59,936 nt of DNA, from positions 1 through 59,936 of the forward strand of contig JACQWQ010000065.1 of the NCBI GenBank assembly GCA_016209205.1. The letters run 5' to 3'. Of this stretch, positions 52,718-59,936 are shown piece after piece (positions within the stretch are counted from its first letter, which is position 1; each line of letters begins with the position of its first letter). The notes beneath the pieces were generated by a model. The model saw nothing but the letters and a program-made list of their open reading frames with translations. It ran no database searches and was not told the DNA's origin. The position numbers and the translations under genes are program-made. Origin of the DNA: Chloroflexota bacterium (GTDB taxonomy: Bacteria; Chloroflexota; Anaerolineae; UBA4142; SHND01).

Positions 52718-53164
52718 CTACATCTGCTGAAGCCAAAGCTTCATTGCGGCCATCTTTTTCCCGATTCCACCTTCCGCAAATCTTACTTTTGCGCTTGGCG
52801 GCAACAGGTCAAATCCACCCATCGCCACAAGATAGGTCTTTCCCATGTTAATGAAAATCTCTTTATATTGCTTTTCGTTTATCTTTTTCCATTCTCGCGC
52901 AACCTGTGCTTGCAATTCATTTGCCCGCTGCTTATCCATCCGTTGGTCATAATGAGGAATCGGCGTCTGCGCGTCAATCAATCCAAATTTCGCGGATAGA
53001 ATTTTCACATCCACATTTTCGGGGAACTTGCCTTCGCGCTGCAATTTGTGAATCACGCGATAGTTGACGCCATCATACCGTTCGATGGCAGGCATTAACC
53101 CTTTCGTGCGGATTTTTCGGTTCGAGCAAGCAATTAAAAGTAATTTTCGTGATTTGGTTGACAT
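52718..53164 (-). CDS. DUF6884-type protein
   Basis: 148 residues. RKLLLIACSNRKIRTKGLMP, then AIERYDGVNYRVIHKLQ, is the DUF6884/YaaA-like start (a C-S-x-R-K turn after a first strand). It continues with VKILSAKFGLIDAQTPIPHY and a helical C-terminus. Such domains are found near or fused to DpdA-like and other DNA-modification genes; biochemical role unknown. It ends 22 bases before the helicase start and is in its operon. Confidence 0.7.
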   Translation of the reverse strand: MSTKSRKLLLIACSNRKIRTKGLMPAIERYDGVNYRVIHKLQREGKFPENVDVKILSAKFGLIDAQTPIPHYDQRMDKQRANELQAQVAREWKKINEKQYKEIFINMGKTYLVAMGGFDLLPPSAKVRFAEGGIGKKMAAMKLWLQQM

Positions 53165-53310
53165 CAGCCCTCTAAAATGCTATAGTAATTCCAGCGACTC
53201 ATAAGTCCTAGTGTCACTGGCTCCATATTTGGGAGTCCCACTCCGTCGCAAGCGGACGCGTCCGCTTCCAGACGGTGGTTATCGGTGCCTGGGGTGAGTT
53301 GCTCTGATGG

Positions 53311-53395
53311 TAGAAAGTAAGTCCGGGTTACGGTGGGACGGCGGTTCGCCGCTGCTCACCCTTTATGGGTAAACACCGTCCGGGGTTTCTACCAT
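53311..53395. ncRNA. Structured intergenic element, possible small RNA or mobile-repeat remnant
   Basis: GGTAGAAA pairs with TTTCTACC to close a multibranch fold. Inside are CCGG/CCGG and CGGTG/CACCG pairings, a GGCGG-TTCG-CCGCT hairpin and an ACCC-TTTAT-GGGT hairpin. A T-rich tract follows on the plus strand. Nearby at about 53255-53272 AAGCGGACGCGTCCGCTT is a perfect 18-bp palindrome. The gap 53165-53388 has no coding frame. It does not match RNase P, tmRNA or tRNA as far as I can see. Confidence 0.35.
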
Positions 53396-54024
53396 TTTTC
53401 TTTTTCATCCCACCGCACGACACGATACATCGCGATTTTGCTCCGAATCAATTCCTCGTAACGCGCGTCGTCATGCTTGTGCGCAAAAGCCACTGCGCCC
53501 GCAACAAAATCTGCCAAGTTAATACGCGACTCCTTCATGCTGTCAATCGCAAGAACCTGAATCGTCTCATCGAAATCTGCTTCAATCAATTGACTCCGCA
53601 CGCGCTCGTCCACCTCACGCGCAAAGTGGCTGTCGAGAAAGACCCGCCGCAAGTGAGGGAACCGTTCCAAACAATAGGGCAGGATTTGCCGCATGAGCAT
53701 GGCGTGATTGCTTGGCGTGTCCGGAATCGTGAAACCCTTTTTGTCCACAACCAAAACGAAAAGTGTAACCGCTTCTTGTTTCAATGCGAGCAGAACTTGG
53801 CGGCGAGTCTTGTCACTGGTTTTGAAAAATTTCAATTCTGCCAATTGCCGTTCGCGCTCGCGAGTTCCCTTGCCCGGTAATCCTCGACGTATTTTCGGTA
53901 TCAATCGCTCCAAACCCCGGTCTTGAGCATCTACAACAAGAACGGCAACGACGACAACGGGCGCGCTGAGATCTGGCAGCGAACCACTCTCATCAACAAA
54001 CGCGAAAAATTCAACCTGCGACAT
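53389..54024 (-). CDS. DUF3800 protein (RNase H-fold, putative nuclease)
   Basis: 211 residues. The DUF3800 marks are FAFVDESGSLPDLSAPVVVV (first Asp-Glu), VTLFVLVVDKKGF, RRVFLDSHFAREVDERVRSQ and QVLAIDSMKESRINLADFVA (last Asp with the LADFVAG helix). The fold is of the RNase H type with an acidic cluster. Such genes are common in defence islands. Its start overlaps the transporter stop (TGATG), so the two are coupled. Confidence 0.8.
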   Translation of the reverse strand: MSQVEFFAFVDESGSLPDLSAPVVVVAVLVVDAQDRGLERLIPKIRRGLPGKGTRERERQLAELKFFKTSDKTRRQVLLALKQEAVTLFVLVVDKKGFTIPDTPSNHAMLMRQILPYCLERFPHLRRVFLDSHFAREVDERVRSQLIEADFDETIQVLAIDSMKESRINLADFVAGAVAFAHKHDDARYEELIRSKIAMYRVVRWDEKEKW

Positions 54025-54704
54025 CAGGTCGAACCCTCGCTCATTTTGAGCGGATTAAAATCGGCGCCGCGATCATAGACATCCAAGTTCTCTGCGCGTT
54101 TTAACCAACCCACCACCATGTATGTCAGCGGCGTCGCAATCACTTCATAGACAACCTTGAAACCCCACTGCCCGATTACCGCGTTTACCATCCCATCCAG
54201 CGGAATAATGCCCGCGAACGCAATCGTAATAAAAACGAGCGAGTCCAAGCCCTGACCGATGATGGTCGAGGCAATCGTGCGCGTCCACAGCCAACGCCCG
54301 TTCGTCGCGATTTTCATCTTTGCCAAGACCAACGAATTCGCAAACTCGCCGACGAGATACGCGAGGAAGGATGCGATCAGCAAACGCGGCGTGAAACCTA
54401 AAATCGTCTCGTACGCGCTCTGCCCTTGCCAAAACGACGCGGCGGGCAGCAATCCGGCTACCCAAATCGCAACCACCGCGAGCAGGTTGCAGAAAAAGCC
54501 CAGCCAGATTACGCGGCGCGCGGCGGCGTAACCGTAAACTTCGGTGAGCACGTCACCGACAATGTAACTGATGGGGAAAATAATAACGGCGGCGGGGAGA
54601 ATCAATCCGAAAACATCAACCAGTTTGACGGCGATGATGTTTGCGGTAATGAGGCATGTGACAAAGACAGCCGCGATGATCACAAAGTAAGGTGAGTTGC
54701 GCAT
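54024..54704 (-). CDS. yhhQ: Queuosine-precursor transporter, YhhQ/VUT family
   Basis: 226 residues from ATG 54704, with GGAG five bases before it. Six to seven membrane helices fit the family: VIIAAVFVTCLITANIIAVK at the start, then PAAVIIFPISYIVGDVLTEV, then YGYAAARRVIWLGFF (the signature ISYIVGDVLTEVYGY), a second half with FLAYLVGEFANSLVLAKMK and ASTIIGQGLDSLVFITIAFA. The family imports preQ0, preQ1 or queuine. As first gene of an operon with a DpdA-like enzyme it would supply the 7-deazaguanine base. Confidence 0.9.
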   Translation of the reverse strand: MRNSPYFVIIAAVFVTCLITANIIAVKLVDVFGLILPAAVIIFPISYIVGDVLTEVYGYAAARRVIWLGFFCNLLAVVAIWVAGLLPAASFWQGQSAYETILGFTPRLLIASFLAYLVGEFANSLVLAKMKIATNGRWLWTRTIASTIIGQGLDSLVFITIAFAGIIPLDGMVNAVIGQWGFKVVYEVIATPLTYMVVGWLKRAENLDVYDRGADFNPLKMSEGST

Positions 54705-54734
54705 GAACACTCCGGAGCAATAGGATTAAACCAC

Positions 54735-54763
54735 ATTTTAACAAAACAAATCAGACCTGACAA
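54735..54763 (-). promoter_or_regulatory. Sigma70-type promoter of the transporter-DpdA operon
   Basis: On the minus strand TTGTCA and TAAAAT are 17 bases apart; the transporter start is about 31 bases from the -10 box. The -35 box overlaps a CAGACCTGACA repeat unit (54752-54762), so a dispersed repeat seems to supply part of the promoter. Confidence 0.7.
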
Positions 54764-54828
54764 ACGCTTTTCTAGAAAACGCGATGTAAGAAGGTTTTGT
54801 CAAACAATCGCCTCCAGACGCGCGCGTC

Positions 54829-54947
54829 CAGACCTGACAGGGTTTTGCGACACAGGACATCGCGGCGTGCGCGTCGGATACACCATTCGCGATGTACACC
54901 GCGTACGCTACATTTGAGACGTATGTTTTAGAAACCTGTCAGGTCTG
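54829..54947. repeat. MITE-like element with CAGACCTGACAGG ends
   Basis: CAGACCTGACAGGGTTTT (54829-54846) and AAACCTGTCAGGTCTG (54932-54947) are inverted copies around about 85 bases. A half copy stands at 54752. The gap 54764-55028 has no gene. Confidence 0.7.
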
Positions 54948-55028
54948 GATACGCCGACCATCCACTACGCTTCTTTACGCGGCGTGAAAAAAAATTAGAA
55001 CGCGAAAATCGCAAGGCGTTGAGCGAGT

Positions 55029-55057
55029 TTGACGCCCATTTCAATGCAAACTAGAAT
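55029..55057 (+). promoter_or_regulatory. Sigma70-type promoter of the Phd/PIN pair
   Basis: TTGACG (55029-55034) and TAGAAT (55052-55057) are 17 bases apart, 36 bases before the antitoxin start. Confidence 0.6.
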
Positions 55058-55093
55058 ACATATCTGAATATCCATTCCAAAGGAACGTAAAGC

Positions 55094-55453
55094 ATGAACA
55101 AAATCATCGGCGTCACCGAGTTACAGCGCAATTTCCGAACTGTGTTTGACCAAGTCGTGAACGAACATACGCCGTACATCCTCACACGCGGCAGCCGTCC
55201 CGAGGCGGCGATTATTCCGTATGACCAATACCTCAAATATGTTCAGGCGCACGATAAAGAGGTTCACGCCCGGTTCGACGCTCTGTTGGAGCGCATGGCA
55301 AAGGTGAACGCGAAATTCTCGGACAAAGAGGTCGAACGTGATGTAGAAGAGGTATCCCGCGCCGTAAAGGCGCGACGACGGCTGCGTGACAAAAGGCAAA
55401 ATTATCGCGTTGCCAAGCCCAATGCCCCGCGATCACCCAAGGCGAAAAAATGA
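55094..55453 (+). CDS. Phd/YefM-family antitoxin
   Basis: 119 residues, with AAAGGAACGTAAAGC before ATG. The N-terminal MNKIIGVTELQRNFRTVFDQ, then VVNEHTPYILTRGSRPEAAI, is the Phd DNA-binding dimer fold. A charged helix and a very basic tail (RRRLRDKRQNYRV) follow. It neutralises the PIN protein encoded next and should repress the promoter at 55029. Its stop overlaps the toxin start (ATGA). Since the toxin is broken, the antitoxin may now be free. Confidence 0.85.
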   Translation: MNKIIGVTELQRNFRTVFDQVVNEHTPYILTRGSRPEAAIIPYDQYLKYVQAHDKEVHARFDALLERMAKVNAKFSDKEVERDVEEVSRAVKARRRLRDKRQNYRVAKPNAPRSPKAKK

Positions 55454-55998
55454 CACGCGCGGTGGTTGACACAAACATTCTCATTCGAGCGGTCATTCGC
55501 CCACTCGGCACAGTCGGTCCCATCGCGCGCCGCCTGCGTCAGGGCGCGTATGTGCTAATCATTTCAGAGCCACTCTTGCACGAATTGATTGAAGAACTGA
55601 ATGCGCCGCGCATTGGGCATAAGTACGGAATAGACGCACAAGCTATTCAAGATTTTGTCGCAGAGCTCGCCGAAACCGGCGAGTTGGTTCAGCCAAGCCG
55701 CACGATAGCCGTATGTCGTGATGAGGACGACAACCGCGTACTGGAAGCGGCAGTAGAAGGGCGCGCCAACTATATCGTCACCGGAGATAACTACTCAGCC
55801 CACCTGTCATTTCGAGCGGATGCGAGAAATCTCAACCGTCGAAAGACCGAGATTTCGGCGACGCAGTTCGTCGCAACTCCGCTTCGAAATGACACCTGAG
55901 TAGTTACCAACGGAGATAATGACCTGCTTGTGCTTGATCCGTTTGAGGGGATTCGCATCGTCACTCCCCGCGCGTTTCTCTCTGCCTTGGATGGTTAG
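55450..55998 (+). pseudogene. PIN toxin split by a palindromic element
   Basis: The first 115 codons are a normal PIN domain: TRAVVDTNILIRAVIRPLGT with the first Asp, SEPLLHELIEELNAPRIGHK, and CRDEDDNRVLEAAVEGRANY, then IVTGD. The element at 55791-55911 follows. The current frame reads into it and stops at 55899. Beyond the element the old frame resumes as GDNDLLVLDPFEGIRIVTPR, then AFLSALDG, to a stop at 55998. The lost end carries the last strand of the fold, so activity is doubtful. Confidence 0.9.
55791..55911. mobile_element. 121-bp palindromic mobile element with 8-bp target duplication
   Basis: GGAGATAA stands on both sides (55783-55790 and 55912-55919). The ends are inverted (CTACTCAG and CTGAGTAG), and inside are TGTCATTTCGAGCGGA and its inverted partner TCCGCTTCGAAATGACA. 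It has no gene of its own. The insertion site and duplication can be read directly from the interrupted PIN gene. Confidence 0.85.
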
Positions 55999-56105
55999 CC
56001 AATCAATCAGCTGCTGCCCGATTTGAATGCGGGGTGAAAGAACTTACGATCACGAAAGGCGATAAAGAACCTCGCGTGCGAAATGCGCCACAGAACGGCG
56101 CGCCA

Positions 56106-56142
56106 AAACCCGCGAAAGGGGACGCTCCCCTTTCGCGGGTTT
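56106..56142. terminator. 16-bp perfect terminator hairpin
   Basis: AAACCCGCGAAAGGGG (56106-56121) pairs with CCCCTTTCGCGGGTTT (56127-56142) around five bases. It is about 60 bases past the DUF58 gene stop (minus strand) and can also end plus-strand transcripts. Nothing else is seen in 55999-56202. Confidence 0.8.
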
Positions 56143-56202
56143 CGTGTCTCTTTCCAGGCGACGTAATGTGTCGCCTTTCGCGTTCCAAACGCTTTTTTTG
56201 CC

Positions 56203-57558
56203 TCATCGCGTCCGCATCACCTCCCCACCCAACACCGCGCGAATATCATCGCCCTGACGCACGGTGTAGGTCACAATGCCGCTCGCGGCGAGTTCGCCGA
56301 TGACGGGCGCAAAGTTGACGCCAATGCCAAAGGAACTGGCGTCAATCAATACGGCGATGAGATGAAACCCGCGCCGCCGCAAATCTTGCGCGTAATGAAT
56401 CCATTCCATTTCGGGCGACGGCGTGACGAGCACGAGCGTGATGCTGCGATTCATCGTCGCCGTCTCGCGCGCCAGTAACGACGCAAAGGGTTCGCTGCCG
56501 TTCGATTCCGCCACCGCGAGCATTTCTAACAAACGCGTGAATTGGCGTTCCCCACGATCGGGCTGCGCGTACGCGTGCTCGTGGTTCGAGCACACGAGTC
56601 CCACCGCGCGCTGTTTGTCCAAAAAATATTTCGCGATGGTCGCCGCGCAGGTGACGGCGTACTCTTCCGTGTTCGGCGCAATTTGCGCGAGGTGCTCGGC
56701 GTTGCGTTCCTGCAGCCACGCGTCCTCGACTTGACGCTCGTACCACGCCTGCTCCCACCACGCGCCCGCGTGAATCTCGCGTTCCAGATCGAGCAAAATC
56801 CACACGTCCGCCGTCGGGTCGAGCTCGAATTCCTTGACGATGAGCCGGTCATAGCGCGCGGTGGAACGCCAGTGAATGCGATTGAACGAATCGCCGGGCG
56901 CGTATTCCCGCGTGCCCGAAACATTCGTCGTGACGTGATGCGTGCGTTGAAAGCGCGCATCGCCGCCGCGCAAATTGCCCAAACTCGGCGCAAACTGCGG
57001 CAGGTCCACCGTCATCGGGTACACCACCAGCATGCGTTCCGTATCGCGCAGCGTGCGATGAAACACGAACAAGCCAAACGGATCGCCGGACGATGCCGTA
57101 ATGGGGCCGAGACGAAAGCGCCCGCGCAGCCGGCACAACGAGCGCACGTTGAACGTGTATTTTACGCGCGGCGACATTGCCGAAAGCACGCGCCCGACGG
57201 GATGCCCCGGCATGTTGCCCTCGTCCACCAATTCAATCCACAACTTGGGAATGCGCCCCGTGCTGACCGCGACGACTTTTTCTTCGAGCAATTTGCCGAC
57301 CTGCGCGCGCAGGGTGAGGACGGCGCGTTCGAGTTTGAACGATTGCACGCTGTACAGCGCCCACAAAAACGCGGCGGCGACGACGAGGAGGATGAGGTAC
57401 GAAAGCCGAAAGAAAATATCGCGCTGGGTCGCCACCGCGAGGTTTGCGAGAACCGCCCAGATGAGAATCAGCAGCCACACGCGCCGCAGGTTGAGGATGA
57501 AACCAGAGCGGTGGTAGAACGCGCGCGCGCGGGTGAGGAGGGTGTGAATTTGAGTCAT
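56203..57558 (-). CDS. DUF58 domain membrane protein
   Basis: 451 residues. Two hydrophobic helices near the start (VWLLILIWAVLANLAVA; LSYLILLVVAAAFLWALY), then a soluble part with the DUF58 core TREYAPGDSFNRIHWRSTAR, then YDRLIVKEFE, and a vWA-like end (SITLVLVTPSPEMEWIHYAQ). DUF58 proteins work with MoxR AAA ATPases, probably in assembly or maturation of envelope or enzyme complexes. The MoxR gene is upstream on the same strand, separated by an inserted four-helix-bundle gene. The usual transglutaminase partner is not present in the window. Confidence 0.85.
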   Translation of the reverse strand: MTQIHTLLTRARAFYHRSGFILNLRRVWLLILIWAVLANLAVATQRDIFFRLSYLILLVVAAAFLWALYSVQSFKLERAVLTLRAQVGKLLEEKVVAVSTGRIPKLWIELVDEGNMPGHPVGRVLSAMSPRVKYTFNVRSLCRLRGRFRLGPITASSGDPFGLFVFHRTLRDTERMLVVYPMTVDLPQFAPSLGNLRGGDARFQRTHHVTTNVSGTREYAPGDSFNRIHWRSTARYDRLIVKEFELDPTADVWILLDLEREIHAGAWWEQAWYERQVEDAWLQERNAEHLAQIAPNTEEYAVTCAATIAKYFLDKQRAVGLVCSNHEHAYAQPDRGERQFTRLLEMLAVAESNGSEPFASLLARETATMNRSITLVLVTPSPEMEWIHYAQDLRRRGFHLIAVLIDASSFGIGVNFAPVIGELAASGIVTYTVRQGDDIRAVLGGEVMRTR

Positions 57559-57686
57559 TGCGGGATGGAGGGATGGAGTGAGTGAGTGATGGAGGGATGG
57601 AGGGATGGAGGGATGGAGTGAGTGAGAGATGGAGTGAGAGAGAGCGTGAGAGATTGATGATGTAGAGACGTTTCGTTGAAACGTCT
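57557..57686. repeat. GGATGGAG microsatellite followed by AGACGTTTC hairpin
   Basis: GGATGGAG/GTGAGTGA units run from the DUF58 start to about 57660. AGACGTTTC (57666-57674), GTT, GAAACGTCT (57678-57686) follow. Same arrangement as 18026-18095. Confidence 0.85.
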
Positions 57687-57724
57687 GTTCCTTTGCCAGA
57701 GATCGAGAGTGTGTATGCGAGTAA

Positions 57725-58108
57725 TCAGTGCGGCGGCTGCCATTGGTCGGATTGGCGAATCATGTTGACGAGTTTGCCGAGAATGAAATCGTATTGTTGA
57801 TACAACCCCTTGTAATTTTCCTCCGCGAGATAACCACAGGCGAGCGCAAAATCAAGCCAGACCTGCGTTTCCGCCGCTTCCGCTTCCGAGTCCGAAAGCT
57901 TGTTGACAAACGCACCCTCGTAACGCCGCTTGCGCCACGCCTCCGCCAGATTCGCGCAAACCGAGCGTGAGGAACGGCGCGCTTGATCCGTCAGCGAGTA
58001 GGTTTCCTCTTTCGGAAACGCTTTCGACAACTCGAAAATATCCATTGACGCCTTGAACGCCATTTGAAAAACTTCCAAATCACGATGCGTTTTGATTTGT
58101 TCGCGCAT
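57725..58108 (-). CDS. Four-helix bundle protein (23S rRNA intervening-sequence type)
   Basis: 127 residues from ATG 58108, with GGAG nine bases before it. IKTHRDLEVFQMAFKASMDI, then FELSKAFPKEETYSLTDQAR, then RSSRSVCANLAEAWRKRRYE and AAETQVWLDFALACGYLAEE are the helices of the S23/IVP family, a relative of Avd. Role unknown. Purine- and pyrimidine-rich microsatellites lie on both sides, and it separates moxR from its DUF58 partner, so it was probably inserted. Confidence 0.85.
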   Translation of the reverse strand: MREQIKTHRDLEVFQMAFKASMDIFELSKAFPKEETYSLTDQARRSSRSVCANLAEAWRKRRYEGAFVNKLSDSEAEAAETQVWLDFALACGYLAEENYKGLYQQYDFILGKLVNMIRQSDQWQPPH

Positions 58109-58129
58109 GATACTGTGCTCCTTTGTTTT

Positions 58130-58266
58130 CGCGATCACTCTCTCACTCCCTCTCTCCCTCACTCCCTCTCTCTTCCTCTCCCTCTCTCACTCCCTCTCCC
58201 CATCTCTCTATCTCCCCATCTCTCCCTCTCCCTCTCTCTCTCTCTCCCTCTCTCCCTCTCTCTATC
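58130..58266. repeat. CCCTCTCT polypyrimidine tract
   Basis: About 135 bases of nearly pure C/T on the plus strand (CTCTCACTCCCTCTCTCCCT and similar). It fills the gap between the moxR stop and the four-helix gene. It could form triplex DNA on supercoiling and its length is likely variable. Confidence 0.85.
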
Positions 58267-59260
58267 TCACCCGCGCCCCCGGCACCGGCACGGAATTTAC
58301 AATTTCGTTCACAATCGCGCGCGCGTCCACATTTTTCAAACGCGCGGCAGGCGAAAGGATGATGCGATGCACCAGCGTCGGATCGGCGAGTTCTTTGATG
58401 TCGTCGGGCGCAACAAAATCGCGCCCGCGCATCGCGGCTTTGGCTTGCGACGTTTTGAGCAGCGCGAGCGAGCCGCGCGGCGACGCGCCTAAATACACGT
58501 CGGGATGCCGCCGCGTCGCTTCGACGACCGCGACGATATATTCTTTGATGAGCTGGTCCACGTAAATTTCTTTGACCGCGTGTTGGGCGGTGAGGAGCTC
58601 TTGCGCGGAAATGACTTGGGTGATCTGTTCAATCGGATGCACGCGCTGCTGCGCTTCGAGCATTTGCACTTCTTGCTGCGCCGCCGGATAGCCGAGATGA
58701 ATGCGCATCATGAACCGATCCAACTGCGCTTCGGGGAGCGGAAATGTGCCTTCGTATTCGATGGGGTTTTGCGTGGCGAGCACGAGAAACGGCTGCGGCA
58801 TCGCGTACGTGACGCCGTCCACCGTCACCTGTCGTTCCTCCATCGCTTCGAGCAGCGCGCTCTGCGTTTTGGGCGTCGCGCGATTGATTTCGTCCGTAAG
58901 GACGATTTGGGCGATGATCGGTCCGGGACGAAACTCGAACTCGCGCGTTTGTTGATTGAAAATGCTCGTGCCCGTTACATCGGTCGGCAGCATGTCCGGT
59001 GTGAATTGAATGCGCCGGAACGTACAGCCGAGCGATTTGGCAACCGCGCGCGCGAGCATCGTCTTGCCCGTGCCCGGCACATCTTCGATCAAGATGTGTC
59101 CCTGACACAAGAGCGCGATGAGCGCGAGTTCCACTTCGCGATGTTTGCCGAGAATGACGCGTTCGACGTTCGTGCTGACGCGCTGCGCCAATTCACGCAG
59201 CGGTTCGACTTGGACGCGGACGCGATAATCAGTTTGCGTTGTGCTTACAGGTACAGCCAT
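58262..59260 (-). CDS. MoxR-type AAA ATPase
   Basis: 332 residues from ATG 59260, after GAGGTAGGAC. Walker [21 protein letters not shown], the [18 protein letters not shown] segment, Walker [21 protein letters not shown], sensor-like [20 protein letters not shown], and the C-terminal lid with [20 protein letters not shown]. MoxR proteins act as chaperone-type ATPases with DUF58/vWA partners. The partner gene at 56203 is downstream in the same direction. Full length. Confidence 0.95.
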   Translation of the reverse strand: MAVPVSTTQTDYRVRVQVEPLRELAQRVSTNVERVILGKHREVELALIALLCQGHILIEDVPGTGKTMLARAVAKSLGCTFRRIQFTPDMLPTDVTGTSIFNQQTREFEFRPGPIIAQIVLTDEINRATPKTQSALLEAMEERQVTVDGVTYAMPQPFLVLATQNPIEYEGTFPLPEAQLDRFMMRIHLGYPAAQQEVQMLEAQQRVHPIEQITQVISAQELLTAQHAVKEIYVDQLIKEYIVAVVEATRRHPDVYLGASPRGSLALLKTSQAKAAMRGRDFVAPDDIKELADPTLVHRIILSPAARLKNVDARAIVNEIVNSVPVPGARVR

Positions 59261-59360
59261 GTCCTACCTCGATTTGGAATAGCGAGATTATAGTACGGAT
59301 GCACTGCTTTGGCGAATCCATATCACGGCAACATGAAAAGAACCTTAAGGGAAATTTTTA

Positions 59361-59389
59361 TTGACAAATCCGCCCGCCAGCGATAATAT
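59361..59389 (+). promoter_or_regulatory. Consensus sigma70-type promoter
   Basis: TTGACA (59361-59366) and TAATAT (59384-59389) are 17 bases apart. Transcription would start near 59396, about 190 bases before the secreted-protein gene. Confidence 0.85.
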
Positions 59390-59395
59390 GACCCA

Positions 59396-59584
59396 AGTTC
59401 AGGGCACGCGCCGCGGGTTGGCTGGCAGATGGGAACGACACATCGCAAAAGGCAGTTGACCAAGTTGTGGCGCGGATTTTTTTGTACGACGAAAGGAGGT
59501 GATGGCAGAAAGGTCGAATCAACCAGAGCATTTTAACTCTATCCCTGCTCGTAATTTTTATCCACAAACCAAAGGAGAATCACA
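59396..59584 (+). promoter_or_regulatory. Long structured leader with a terminator-like hairpin
   Basis: CGCGCC (59407-59412) can pair with GGCGCG (59469-59474), followed by ATTTTTTTG; GATG and CATC make an inner hairpin. Two ribosome-binding-like sites follow (AAAGGAGGTGATGG and AAAGGAGAATCACA, the latter serving ATG 59585). It may be an attenuator or a riboswitch of unknown type. No gene lies in 59261-59360. Confidence 0.4.
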
Positions 59585-59936
59585 ATGAAACGTGGTTTAA
59601 TCGCCTTGATCGTGCTCTTGGCGCTGGTGGCAATCGTTGCCGTCCCCGCCAAGACCACCAACGCCGCAAACGGCGCGGTGTGCGTGACGGATCCCGAAGC
59701 GATTTCGATTGACGAAGTCGCCTTCATCGTTTGCACCGGCTTTTCCCCGAATACGCACGTTTGGGTATACAGCGTCGAACCGGATGGCGCAGCTGCGGCA
59801 TACGGTTCTGTCAAATCCGATGAGGACGGGACCGTGGCTTTCACGTTTGCGCCAAGGATCGGCAATTTTGGCGCGGCAGCGCTAGGCACCTGGACGCTGG
59901 TCGTCGAAGAGAAAGGGCTGGCAAATAGCATCATCA
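59585..59936 (+). CDS. Secreted protein, start only
   Basis: ATG 59585 follows AAAGGAGAATCACA. The product begins MKRGLIALIVLLALVAIVAV, then PAKTTNAANG, a clear signal peptide with a likely cut after NAA. A beta-rich part follows (VCVTDPEAISIDEVAFIVCT with two Cys; GTVAFTFAPRIGNFG; LGTWTLVVEEKG), like a small Ig-type extracellular domain. The gene continues beyond the window. Confidence 0.8.
   Translation, partial: MKRGLIALIVLLALVAIVAVPAKTTNAANGAVCVTDPEAISIDEVAFIVCTGFSPNTHVWVYSVEPDGAAAAYGSVKSDEDGTVAFTFAPRIGNFGAAALGTWTLVVEEKGLANSII

Noticed and set aside
53311..53395. RNase P RNA, tmRNA or tRNA
   Set aside because: No conserved P4, no tag frame, no cloverleaf or T-loop sequence could be found.

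Overview
The window most likely comes from a mesophilic member of the Chloroflexota (Anaerolineae-like), probably a metagenome-derived genome. This is an inference from gene content: a bacterial family-B DNA polymerase next to a RecA-like partner, an MshC/CysS-type ligase, NACHT proteins with formylglycine-generating-enzyme (FGE) tails, secreted proteins with Ig-like folds, mixed ATG/GTG/TTG starts, and very many small palindromic repeats. No rRNA, tRNA or CRISPR array was seen. Almost the whole window is accessory DNA: transposase debris, toxin-antitoxin (TA) pairs, restriction fragments, defence-type genes and broken genes.

Left part (1-13.9 kb). Remnants of three transposases (IS630-, IS66- and ISKra4-like) lead into a broken secreted protein. 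A minus-strand block follows: radC, two small genes, a UvrD-type helicase, a GIY-YIG protein, a membrane protein, a RelBE-like pair, a zinc-ribbon protein, a frameshifted coiled-coil protein and a small basic protein. Four of these genes start directly after a strong hairpin whose 3' edge touches the Shine-Dalgarno sequence. A phosphotransferase with an internal deletion ends the block.

15-24 kb. A decayed insertion sequence abuts a 5'-truncated hsdM. Between hsdM and hsdS sit a DUF5678-type gene and an antitoxin/PIN pair; no hsdR is present. Next come a RelE-type operon that includes a ClpP-class serine protease (SDH_sah family) and a divergent coiled-coil Mrr-type endonuclease.

24-28 kb. 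A coupled three-gene cassette encodes a RecA-like ATPase without a Walker A motif, a small helical protein and a family-B DNA polymerase with a degraded exonuclease domain. A membrane-anchored LuxR-type regulator follows.

29-37.5 kb. This is a diversity-generating retroelement (DGR). It has a reverse transcriptase, an Avd accessory protein, a template repeat, and two large NACHT-FGE target proteins whose last codons form variable repeats. Differences between template and variable repeats fall almost only at template adenines. The template repeat is split by a 60-bp hairpin block that neither variable repeat carries.

37.5-44.8 kb. A transposase remnant, manC, a four-TM protein, and an MshC-like ligase with two broken partial copies, mixed with an hsdM 3' remnant, a decayed TA pair and a Uma2 nuclease.

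44.8-54.8 kb. A minus-strand operon with a good promoter and terminator: queuosine-precursor transporter (YhhQ type), DUF3800 nuclease-like protein, DUF6884 protein, an 1804-residue SF2 helicase with DUF1998 and PLD-like parts, an unknown 426-residue protein, and a DpdA-like transglycosylase. It looks like a compact 7-deazaguanine DNA-modification or defence system that imports its base.

Right end. A Phd/PIN pair whose toxin is split by a 121-bp palindromic element with an 8-bp target duplication, a MoxR/DUF58 pair with a four-helix-bundle gene inserted between them, and the start of a secreted protein behind a consensus promoter and structured leader. Many genes here are cut by small palindromic repeats, so repeat mobility seems to be a main force shaping this DNA.
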